Shown piece by piece: positions 54,357 through 61,124 of a DNA stretch of 64,000 nucleotides (its first letter is position 1; every line of letters starts with the position of its first letter). The notes under the pieces are model-generated. The model saw only the letters and a list, made by a program, of their open reading frames with translations. It did not search any database and was not told where the DNA came from. The translations under genes were made by a program, and so were the position numbers. Origin of the DNA: Sporosarcina beigongshangi (GTDB lineage: Bacteria > Actinomycetota > Actinomycetes > Actinomycetales > Micrococcaceae); NCBI RefSeq assembly GCF_016820535.1, contig NZ_JADHDY010000003.1, positions 124,001 to 188,000 of the forward strand, in the 5' to 3' direction.

Positions 54357-54422
54357 GGATCCACTTTACGCACGGCAATCGAGCTGTCCGTGGCGCGAGG
54401 GGAGGCCGTGCGCCCAAAGGCG

Positions 54423-54593
54423 ATGTCCGCCGTCGGGACCGGTCCGTGGGATTGGATCATGTTCAGCAAGAGACTCACCATGGAGGCTGCCCGGGAAGAA
54501 ATCGTCGCAGCGATTGTGGAGGTCCGTTCCATGGCCAGGTCGGAGCACGACGAGCAGCGGATCACAACCGTTCTATCCTTAACGGATGGATGA
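54423..54593 (+). other. Possible short ORF or gene remnant
   Basis: An open segment coding for about 56 residues (GPWDWIMFSKRLTMEAAREEI, then EVRSMARSEHDEQRITTVLSL) has protein-like composition and an amphipathic helix but no clear ribosome site. It overlaps the next gene's start by 8 bases. It may be the tail of another lost gene. The remainder of 54357-54585 shows nothing else. Confidence 0.3.
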
Positions 54594-54921
54594 CAAGGAG
54601 TCGATGCACCAGAACCGGCGTGAGTCGCTCGCGAAGAAGGTTGCCGAGCTGGGGGTCAGTGAGCCGCAGTTGCGGGCCGGGGTGATGGCGCGTGGTGCGG
54701 GAGGCGCCTCGCCCGTAGCGGAACCGTATGATGCCCTGGCTCGCCAGATCGGAGAGGCCTCGTATCGGGTGACCGATGCCCAGGTGGAGGCTGTGCGGCT
54801 TGGGGCCGGGAGCGACAAGGCTGCCTTTGAGGTTGTTTTTGCGGCCAGTGTTGGTGCAGGCCTGGCCCGCTGGGATGCGGCATATAGCGCCATTGAGGGG
54901 CTTGACGATGCGCCTGCGTGA
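54586..54921 (+). CDS. Hypothetical protein, 111 residues
   Basis: A soluble helical protein (MDDKESMHQNRRESLAKKV; AYDALARQIG-like; RVTDAQVEAVRLGAGSDKAAFEVVF). Its last 14 bases overlap the start of the CMD-family gene, so they are co-translated, and it may be a partner of that protein; ASVGAGLARWDAA and LARQIGEASYRVTDAQ are also seen in proteins next to AhpD-like genes. TATCCT lies 6 nt before ATG 54586, suggesting a leaderless start; ATG 54604 is an alternative with AAGGAG only 3 nt away. Confidence 0.7.
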   Translation: MDDKESMHQNRRESLAKKVAELGVSEPQLRAGVMARGAGGASPVAEPYDALARQIGEASYRVTDAQVEAVRLGAGSDKAAFEVVFAASVGAGLARWDAAYSAIEGLDDAPA

Positions 54922-55492
54922 GATCGAGCGCGGAGACCGCGCCTCGAGCCGGATGCTTTTCAAGCTCATTTCCGCCATGTCCGGAATCAGGCTCCCGGAC
55001 GCGGCGCGGGTGGCCTTGTACCACCGTGAATTTGCCGGGCCGGCCCTCAATAAATGGACGCAGCAGGTCATGCGCGGACCCAGCGAGTGGTCGGTGGGAG
55101 AGCGCGAGTTGATGGCTGCCATGGTGGCCCGGTTCAATTCCTGTCCGTTCTGCGTGGGCGCCCATGGCGCCGTTGCGGTGCACGGCCTCGGACCCGACGT
55201 CGTCGATGCCGCGTTGGGCGATTACCAGACGGCCCCGTTATCCGACGCCCTGCGGGCTGCCCTGGCGTTCATCGAGAAGATGACACGCACCCCCGATGAC
55301 GTGGGGCCCGATGATGCGCGGGCAGCCATTGCTGCCGGTGTCAGCCGGAACCAGCTGCTCGATGCAGCCGCGGTCGCGGCCGTCTTCAACATCATCACCC
55401 GCTACGCAAACGCCCTTGACTTTGCCATTCCCAGCCCCCGCGACTTTGCGAAGGCTGCCAAGATGCTCCTGAAACGCGGATACGCCTCCTGA
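54908..55492 (+). CDS. Carboxymuconolactone decarboxylase/AhpD-like peroxidase-related protein
   Basis: A 194-residue all-helical protein with the redox CxxC at residues 79-82 in FNSCPFCVGAH, as in AhpD-type alkylhydroperoxidases, and GLGPDVVDAALGDY and AVAAVFNIITRYANALDF typical of the peroxidase-related subfamily. It probably functions in peroxide detoxification through mycothiol or thioredoxin, by analogy only. Coupled to the preceding small gene. Confidence 0.85.
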   Translation: MRLREIERGDRASSRMLFKLISAMSGIRLPDAARVALYHREFAGPALNKWTQQVMRGPSEWSVGERELMAAMVARFNSCPFCVGAHGAVAVHGLGPDVVDAALGDYQTAPLSDALRAALAFIEKMTRTPDDVGPDDARAAIAAGVSRNQLLDAAAVAAVFNIITRYANALDFAIPSPRDFAKAAKMLLKRGYAS

Positions 55493-55502
55493 ACCTGCAT
55501 TC

Positions 55503-56141
55503 CTACCGGCTGAAGGCGACGTGGATGATGCCGCTTTCGGCGGTCTCGCTCGTGACGGTGTAGTCGTTTTCCAGGCCGCGCAGCTCATCCCACAGGCGGA
55601 TGCCGCGCCCCAGCAGGATCGGAGTGATCGCCACGTGCAGCCGGTCGACCAGTCCCGCCTTGAGGAAGGCGCCCGCCGTCGTGGGGCCTCCCCCGATGCG
55701 CACGTCCCCGCCGCCGGCGGCCTGGTGCGCCCGCTCGAGCGCGGCCTCCGGGCCGGCGTCGATGAAGGTGAAGGTCGTGTCGGCAACCGTGATGGCGGGG
55801 CGGGGTTTGTGGGTCAGGACGAATACCGGCACATGGAATGGCGGCTCGTCGCCCCACCAGCCGCGCCATTCCGGATCATCGGGGAAGTTGTGGAGCCCAA
55901 ACATGCCCGCCCCCATGATCTCCGCCCCGATACCCTCAAAGTAAGCTGCCCCGTACTTGTCATCAACGCCCGTGGTCCCGGCGCCGCTCGTGTCGTGCAG
56001 GACCCGCTCCCGGAACGTGCGGGTGGCCGTGTAGGCCTCAACAAGACGGCCCCAATCCAGCCCGAATGGATTCTCCGGGGTGGAATCGGTGGTCGTGGCA
56101 AAGCCATCCAGCGAGATATTCAAGTCAATGCGAACAGCCAT
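55503..56141 (-). CDS. Dihydrofolate-reductase-like (RibD C-terminal) family protein
   Basis: A 212-residue protein of the RibD_C/YyaP group: RIDLNISLDGFATTTDST at the start, GAEIMGAGMFGLHN, and DVRIGGGPTTAGAFLKAGLVDRLHVAITPILLG with the NADPH-binding GGG motif. Members reduce unknown substrates with NADPH. GAGGGGAA lies upstream of ATG 56141. It is convergent with the AhpD-like gene, with 10 bp between. Confidence 0.88.
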   Translation of the reverse strand: MAVRIDLNISLDGFATTTDSTPENPFGLDWGRLVEAYTATRTFRERVLHDTSGAGTTGVDDKYGAAYFEGIGAEIMGAGMFGLHNFPDDPEWRGWWGDEPPFHVPVFVLTHKPRPAITVADTTFTFIDAGPEAALERAHQAAGGGDVRIGGGPTTAGAFLKAGLVDRLHVAITPILLGRGIRLWDELRGLENDYTVTSETAESGIIHVAFSR

Positions 56142-56345
56142 GGCGCGGTTCCCCTCAAAGGAATGGTGGCGGTGTTGCCGGCATCAGGATACTTCCGGCC
56201 AGCTTCCGGTGGAACCCTTGGGGCGACATTTTGGATCAAGTGCGACGGCGGCACACCAGCCAGGTGCCCGGCACAGCCCGGCGTCGTGGGTACTGTGGGG
56301 CTACGACCAAAGAGGGTTGTGGAAACCGCGTTGCAGGAGCCATCC

Positions 56346-56513
56346 ATGGACACCGACAAGAATGCACAACTGGCCGCAGAGTACGCCAACAAGGCGGCCG
56401 AGGCTGCCAGCAAGCTGAAACCTGGCACGTACGATGCCGTGCAGTCGCTGGCACTTCTCTCGATTGCCCACAGCCTGGTTGCCCAGAACGCCACTGACAA
56501 CCACACTCCCTGA
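56346..56513 (+). CDS. Small hypothetical protein, 55 residues
   Basis: A short Ala-rich helical protein (NAQLAAEYANKAAEAASKL; AVQSLALLSIAHSLVAQ) preceded by a clear CAGGAG ribosome site 6 nt before ATG 56346, so it is probably real. Upstream (56237-56300) is a degenerate copy of the CGACGGCGGCAC repeat. Function unknown. Confidence 0.6.
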   Translation: MDTDKNAQLAAEYANKAAEAASKLKPGTYDAVQSLALLSIAHSLVAQNATDNHTP

Positions 56514-56662
56514 CAGGCCTGAACATGACGGCGTTGTCGGCGGCCGGAACGGCCTACCCCGTGCGCTGATAAGTCAGCCCTGCGCCGTCGATCTTGGGCT
56601 TGGCTTGAAGCACCGGCCGGCAGACGAGGACGACGGAGGCACCCGGTCCCGGGTGTTGCCGT

Positions 56663-57028
56663 TTAGGCCGGCCCTTCCTGGAAGGCACGGACTTCCACCG
56701 GCCCCGCGCAGGCCTTGGAGGCAGCCTTGGCCCACTCCAATGCGGCATCGGGGCCGCTGGCCTCAATGACCCACAACCCGCCAAGGTATTCCTCGGCCCG
56801 GGTTTGCGGCCCAGCGGTCACAATCGGTGCGGCACCGGTGTTGTCCACCGTGGTGGCCGTCTGGATCGGCTGTAGGCCGCCCGCGAACACCCAGGCACCC
56901 GCTTCGCGGAGTTTGCCGTTGAAGGCATCGACTGCGTCAATAATCGGCTGGATCACGGCGGGATCCATGGTTTCCATCGTCGGGGCCTCGGCCGTGTTGT
57001 GGCTTACCGAGATCATGTACTGCGTCAT
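56663..57028 (-). CDS. YCII-related domain protein
   Basis: A 121-residue ferredoxin-like protein (TQYMISVSHN; VDAFNGKLREAGAWVFAGGLQP; YLGGLWVIEASGPDAALEWAK), the form of the YCII/DGPF family common in actinobacteria, often encoded near ECF sigma factors, none of which is adjacent here. CAGGAG precedes ATG 57028. Function unknown. Confidence 0.85.
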   Translation of the reverse strand: MTQYMISVSHNTAEAPTMETMDPAVIQPIIDAVDAFNGKLREAGAWVFAGGLQPIQTATTVDNTGAAPIVTAGPQTRAEEYLGGLWVIEASGPDAALEWAKAASKACAGPVEVRAFQEGPA

Positions 57029-57206
57029 TTCGCGTCTCCTGCCGTGAACCGTTCGGGTTGTTGGCTGCCACACTACCGATGAGAAGGCGGCCGGCAACAG
57101 GGGTTCGGCGGTGCCAATTCAGGTGAATTTTGCGGCGGTCGACGGCGGCACACCGGCCGCGAGAAAGGGCCTGCTGGAGGTTGTGGCTACCCCAGCTGCC
57201 AGACGG

Positions 57207-57587
57207 TCAGTCCGGGCGGACTGCTGTGAGGCAGAACGGGTGTCCGGCGGGGTCCAGCAGCACCCGCCAGCGATCGGGCGCGGGCTGAAAGCCGGCTGCC
57301 GTGGCGCCCAGGGCCACAGCAGCCTCTGTCGCCGAATCCAACTGTTCCACCGCCACGTCCAGGTGGAGCTGCTGCCGCTGGGGACCGTCCGGCCAGGTGG
57401 GCCGGATAAAGCTGTCAACACGCATCAACGTGAGCATCGGCCCTGCCCCTGCCAGGGCAATGACACCGCGGTCCGGGGTGGCAAAGGCCTCCGTGAGTCC
57501 CAGAAGCCGGGAGTAGAAGGCTGCCAACACGTCGGTGTCAGTGCAGTTCAGCGAGATGGAGGCCAGTTGTCCTACGGGTTCAGTCAT
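57207..57587 (-). CDS. VOC-family protein
   Basis: A 126-residue glyoxalase-like protein (ASISLNCTDTDVLAAFYSRLLGL; RQQLHLDVAVEQLDSATEAAVALGA; LLDPAGHPFCLTAV) of the group with the HLDVAV motif. It likely binds a small molecule; function unknown. The 57029-57206 gap contains a copy of the CGACGGCGGCACACCGG repeat near 57138 and nothing else. Confidence 0.82.
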   Translation of the reverse strand: MTEPVGQLASISLNCTDTDVLAAFYSRLLGLTEAFATPDRGVIALAGAGPMLTLMRVDSFIRPTWPDGPQRQQLHLDVAVEQLDSATEAAVALGATAAGFQPAPDRWRVLLDPAGHPFCLTAVRPD

Positions 57588-57686
57588 GGATCAAAACTAC
57601 AGGCAACCGGCAAGGCCGGGGAACGGCCGGCGGCGCTCTGGATGCCACGCTGCAGCCGGCTTGGCGTAGGCGCCGGCTCAACCAGG

Positions 57687-58217
57687 TCAGCGTCGCTGGA
57701 ACGCCCGCCAAAATCGGGAGCCCCCAAGGAAGGCCGCGAGGACAATCACAGCGGGAACCACCAACCACGCCCATCCTCCGGTCCAGCCGATCCCCACCGC
57801 GTCTGCCGAAGAAAACGCCTCGATGGGAATGAACAGGAACCGCGAGTTGGCACTTCCAGTTGACGTGCCTTCGACCACGGCGAGCATGCCAAGGGCATAC
57901 GTCAGAAACAGCGCCCAGTAGACCAGCAGGGCGGCCCCGGCCGTGACAATCCCAATCGACCACAGCGGGCGCAGCGTCCCTTCATCTGCGTAGCGTGCTG
58001 CAAGGATCCGCGGCGCCCCAAGGTCGCGCAGTGCAGCACCGGTCTCGCGGGGATCCGCCACGAGCTCCGCCCGCAGCCCCTTGATGACGGCCTTGCGCTC
58101 CCTGCCCCGCAGGCTGCCCTCCAGATGCCACTCGAGGCGCGTTAAATAGGCGTCAATGCGCAGGCGGTCGGCAATGGAGCGCCGCGAACCGCTGGCGGGG
58201 AAAATGGCGTCAGTCAT
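57687..58217 (-). CDS. HAAS-domain membrane protein partnered with PadR
   Basis: A 176-residue protein: an N-terminal HAAS-like helical domain (YLTRLEWHLEGSLRGRERKAV; LRDLGAPRILAARYADEG) and two transmembrane helices (GIVTAGAALLVYWALFLTYA; AWLVVPAVIVLAAFLGGS). HAAS proteins regularly follow PadR genes. ATG 58217 overlaps the PadR gene end and has GAAGGA upstream. Probably controlled with PadR; function unknown. Confidence 0.78.
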   Translation of the reverse strand: MTDAIFPASGSRRSIADRLRIDAYLTRLEWHLEGSLRGRERKAVIKGLRAELVADPRETGAALRDLGAPRILAARYADEGTLRPLWSIGIVTAGAALLVYWALFLTYALGMLAVVEGTSTGSANSRFLFIPIEAFSSADAVGIGWTGGWAWLVVPAVIVLAAFLGGSRFWRAFQRR

Positions 58218-58560
58218 GGTCGTGTCCTTCACTGGTGAGTGCGTTGTCGACGGCGGATGAGACCAGCTGCCACTGCTCCTGCGCCGCGTTGCGTGCGTTT
58301 TGTCCGGCTTCCGTTATGGCGAAGTACTTGCGTGGCGGTCCGGCAGGCGACGCGACGGAGCGCGTGGTTACCTGGCCGTCCCGTTCGAGCCGGGCAAGCA
58401 CCGGATATATGAGCCCCGTGCTGACGTCCAGTCCCAATCCGGCCAGCCGCTCGAGAATCTCATAACCATATGACTCCCGCTCCCCAATCAGGGTGAGGGT
58501 GAGAAGCGGCAGTGCCGCACGGATTATCTGGGCATCCTGCTGGGCTTGTATTCGTGACAC
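58210..58560 (-). CDS. PadR-family transcriptional regulator
   Basis: A 116-residue winged-helix regulator with the PadR core (LPLLTLTLIGERESYGYEILERL; VSTGLIYPVLARLERDGQV; GPPRKYFAITEAGQ). It starts at GTG 58560. A 12-bp perfect palindrome lies just upstream, probably its operator. It forms an operon with the HAAS protein, with which it overlaps. Confidence 0.9.
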   Translation of the reverse strand: MSRIQAQQDAQIIRAALPLLTLTLIGERESYGYEILERLAGLGLDVSTGLIYPVLARLERDGQVTTRSVASPAGPPRKYFAITEAGQNARNAAQEQWQLVSSAVDNALTSEGHDHD

Positions 58561-58571
58561 ACTACTAGTGA

Positions 58572-58583
58572 ACTATTAATAGT
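58572..58583. promoter_or_regulatory. Palindromic operator ACTATTAATAGT before padR
   Basis: ACTATTAATAGT is a perfect 12-bp palindrome 11 bp upstream of the PadR start, embedded in the AT-rich ACTAGTGA and AGTGAAA context, so it overlaps the promoter. PadR proteins usually repress their own operon through such sites. Confidence 0.6.
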
Positions 58584-58637
58584 GAAAATGCGCAACCATC
58601 CCTGAAACCCCCAGCCTGGGCGGGTACACTTCCCCAG

Positions 58638-59363
58638 ATGAAGGGCTTGGAAACTCAATTGCTCGGCAGCACGCCACAGTCGTCCCCGCTGGACGCCAAA
58701 CTCAGCGCATCGATCGACACATTCCTGGCGGAACGCCCGCCCGGCGCCGACGAAGACGTCCACATGGTCTCGGCCCTCGCGGACCACATCATTGAACGCT
58801 GCACCAAACCAGGCGACCTGGTGTTTGATCCCTTCGCCGGTTTTGGCACCACCCTCGGACGCGCCGTCGCCTTGGGCCGGAGGGCCCTCGGCATTGAGCT
58901 GCTGCCCGAGCGCGCGGACTACCTGCAGGAGCGCATCCCCGGGGCCCGCGTGATCGAAGGCGACGCCCGGGAACTGCTCAGGCTTGTCCTCACCATGGAG
59001 CCGCCCGGAGCCGTCACCAGCGTGGATCTTGTCCTCGCGTCCCCGCCGTACATGACCTCCACGTTCCACGAGCCCGACCCCCTGACCGGCTACGAGGAAA
59101 ACAACGGGGACTACAACCGCTACCTGTCCGAGCTCGGCCTCGTCGCCGCCCAATGTGCCAGCCTTGTGGTGCCCGGCGGCTACGTCGTCTGGAACCTCTC
59201 CGACATCCACCACATGGGCCGCACCACCCACCTGATCGGCGACTGCGCACACGTCCTCGCCCAGCACCTCACCCCCGTCGGCATCACCGAAATTGTGTGG
59301 GACGAGTACCCGCACGACCTCATCGCCGACGCCCTGCTCGTCTTCCAGCGCCCGCTGGCGTAG
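58638..59363 (+). CDS. Orphan DNA N4/N6-methyltransferase-like protein
   Basis: A 241-residue protein with SAM-binding motif DPFAGFGTTLGRAVALG (residues 64-80), a motif II-like acidic GIELLPERADY, and the catalytic SPPY at residues 135-138. This gives the order I-IV. SPPY is typical of N4-cytosine and some N6-adenine methylases; TRM11-like RNA methylases share the fold. The target-recognition region is very short, so specificity may come from elsewhere. No restriction gene lies next to it. The gene is divergent from padR. Confidence 0.7.
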   Translation: MKGLETQLLGSTPQSSPLDAKLSASIDTFLAERPPGADEDVHMVSALADHIIERCTKPGDLVFDPFAGFGTTLGRAVALGRRALGIELLPERADYLQERIPGARVIEGDARELLRLVLTMEPPGAVTSVDLVLASPPYMTSTFHEPDPLTGYEENNGDYNRYLSELGLVAAQCASLVVPGGYVVWNLSDIHHMGRTTHLIGDCAHVLAQHLTPVGITEIVWDEYPHDLIADALLVFQRPLA

Positions 59364-59384
59364 CGGTCCCCTTTCAAGGACAAG

Positions 59385-59412
59385 CACGACGGCGGCACTC
59401 GGCTTGGGTGCC
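59385..59412. terminator. Imperfect hairpin of the CGACGGCGGCAC family
   Basis: ACGACGGCGGCAC followed by GGTGCCGCGG makes an imperfect stem about 22 bp after the methyltransferase gene and close to the convergent small gene; it probably acts as a terminator. Confidence 0.5.
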
Positions 59413-59449
59413 GCGGCCCACCATCGTTGAATGCTGCCGCAGCGAAGGC

Positions 59450-59722
59450 CTAGGCGGGTGTCTTGTCAGCGAATCGTTGCCGGGCGGCTTGGCGGGTCAC
59501 TCCCAGTGCAACCGCGATCTGGTTCCATGACCTGCCGTGTGCACGCGCAGTGCTTACGGACTCGCGCAGTAGCGCTTCCTCAGCACGAAGTGTCTCGGAA
59601 ATGGCAGCGACCTGCCGGAGGTCGTCGGTGCGGTCGACCTGTGCCGTGTCTGGGTCGAGTTCGTCGGCAAGCTGTTCAAAGCGCCGTGCGGCCCGCTCGA
59701 TCTCTTCGTTTGAGTGTTGCAT
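59450..59722 (-). CDS. Small HTH protein, candidate antitoxin
   Basis: A 90-residue acidic helical protein ending in a helix-turn-helix of the type SWNQIAVALGVTRQAARQRFA, found in many actinobacterial regulators. It starts at ATG 59722 with an AAGGAGG ribosome site, 13 bp after the candidate toxin gene. It may be an antitoxin and autorepressor acting on the palindrome at 59969-59986. Assignment by arrangement only. Confidence 0.65.
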   Translation of the reverse strand: MQHSNEEIERAARRFEQLADELDPDTAQVDRTDDLRQVAAISETLRAEEALLRESVSTARAHGRSWNQIAVALGVTRQAARQRFADKTPA

Positions 59723-59735
59723 CTCTTTCGCCTCC

Positions 59736-59966
59736 TTATCCGAGGAACTTGTAGAACTTGGACCGTAACGGCATTGCGTGGATGATGACCGGATCGTCGC
59801 CGTCCATGCCAAGAATGCCGATCTCCAATAACGCCCCGTCGGAAGCTGGCCCGATTAGCATGGTCAAACCGTCCCCCATATCCACCCTGCGTACCGCGGA
59901 GCGAACGGCGTGTTGCATGTCGGAGCCAGGAACGTCGTGCTTGCCCGCCGGCTCACCGATCCGCAT
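59736..59966 (-). CDS. Small protein, candidate toxin of a TA-like pair
   Basis: A 76-residue protein ending LLEIGILGMDGDDPVIIHAMPLRSKFYKFL, a motif resembling a group of actinobacterial toxin-like proteins of about 80 residues with a conserved HAMP-R-KF ending. The start is taken at ATG 59966, 6 nt after TATATT on the minus strand (leaderless), with the palindrome over that box; an ATG at 60011 would read through the palindrome and is less likely. The HTH gene follows 13 bp downstream. Confidence 0.55.
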   Translation of the reverse strand: MRIGEPAGKHDVPGSDMQHAVRSAVRRVDMGDGLTMLIGPASDGALLEIGILGMDGDDPVIIHAMPLRSKFYKFLG

Positions 59967-59968
59967 GT

Positions 59969-59986
59969 AGACAATATATCTTGTCT
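59969..59986. promoter_or_regulatory. Palindrome over the candidate TA promoter
   Basis: AGACAA (59969-59974) and TTGTCT (59981-59986) are perfect arms around a 6-bp AT spacer that contains the -10-like TATATT of the leftward promoter. Repressor binding here would block transcription, which is typical of autoregulated toxin-antitoxin operons. Confidence 0.6.
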
Positions 59987-60142
59987 TAAGGTGTGAAATC
60001 AATACTTTCATGGGCGGCATCACCTTGGCCAAGTCCCGGTCCGGCCTCTCCCCTCGCCGCTCACCGCTCACCGCTAACCGCCAGGGACAGACATGTCGGC
60101 GGCACACTGGTTGGGCGCACCCGCTTCCCTACCATGGGGACC

Positions 60143-60472
60143 ATGAACATTGAGGAAGTGGACGAGCGGGACAGTACATGGGAGCAGCACGACTCCATTT
60201 TTCGTGTCTACTTCGCCAGGGGAATTGACCGTGCAGTCACCACTTTTGACGTCTCCGGTGCCACATTCAGTGAAGTCCGCGAATGGGCGATGGGAGAAGC
60301 AGCCGACGGCACACTCATTGCAATCGCCTTGGTCAGCCGTGACGCCCGCGGCCTGAAGGGTTTGACGTGGCTGTTGGGCATGGACCCGAACGACCAGCCG
60401 GCAACTGACCTTGAGTTCCGAATGATTGCGGAAATGGAAGCGTGCCATTCCGGCGCCGTCCAAGCCGAGTAG
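60143..60472 (+). CDS. Hypothetical protein, 109 residues
   Basis: A small soluble protein (MNIEEVDERDSTWEQHDSIF; VYFARGIDRAVTTFDVSGATF; LIAIALVSRDARGLKGLTWLLGMDPNDQ). The GLKGLTWLLGMDPND segment is typical of actinobacterial hypothetical proteins of this length. A GGGGA ribosome site lies just upstream of ATG 60143. Function unknown. Confidence 0.65.
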   Translation: MNIEEVDERDSTWEQHDSIFRVYFARGIDRAVTTFDVSGATFSEVREWAMGEAADGTLIAIALVSRDARGLKGLTWLLGMDPNDQPATDLEFRMIAEMEACHSGAVQAE

Positions 60473-60581
60473 CACTGCTCGAGGGCATGGGCAGACCCTG
60501 TCAGGTCCCACCTTCCACATTGAGTTTTTCGCGGACAAACTATTCGTGCATTCCACGGGGCAGCGGCGGATAATTCTCTCC

Positions 60582-61076
60582 ATGACCAGCAAGGACCTTG
60601 GCGGGCAGACACCCAAGAAACCAGCAACGCGCACTGCCGCACAGGCCGGGGCACCGTTCACGTTGCTGGAGGCCATGACCGGGCGGGCAAGCCCGGCGAA
60701 GGCGGCGGTCGGCGACAAGCCCGTCTTCGCCTACATCGCCAGCCTGCCGCAGCCGCAGCGCGGCATCGCCGAAGCGGTCGATGCGCTGGCGGCCAAAACG
60801 TTGCCGGGCCTCCAGCGCTCCGTGAAATGGGGCATGGCCTACTACGGCGTCGGAGACGGCTGGTGCTTCAGCTGCGGAGCTTTCGCCGGCCACGTCAAGG
60901 TCATGTTTGTGAACGGGGCCTCGCTCGACCCGGTGCCGCCGGTGACCCCGGTGGGGATGGGCAAGCTGACGCGGGGCGTGGAAATCGCATCCCTGGACGA
61001 CGTCGACGAGCAGCAGCTCGCCGGGTGGATGAAGCAGATAACGTCCGCGCCGGGCGTGGGAGGAAAGAAACGCTGA
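60582..61076 (+). CDS. DUF1801-family protein
   Basis: A 164-residue protein with the DUF1801 core (YIASLPQPQRGIAEAVDALAAKTLPGLQRSVKWGMAYY, in parts; WCFSCGAFAGHVKVMFVNGASL). The family includes iron/heme-related and uncharacterised proteins; no function can be assigned. A GATAAT-like box lies 7 nt before ATG 60582, so it may be leaderless. Confidence 0.8.
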   Translation: MTSKDLGGQTPKKPATRTAAQAGAPFTLLEAMTGRASPAKAAVGDKPVFAYIASLPQPQRGIAEAVDALAAKTLPGLQRSVKWGMAYYGVGDGWCFSCGAFAGHVKVMFVNGASLDPVPPVTPVGMGKLTRGVEIASLDDVDEQQLAGWMKQITSAPGVGGKKR

Positions 61077-61124
61077 CGGCGGGCGCTGCCGGCCCTGCCT
61101 CCATCCGCGCCACCGCAGCCCGCA

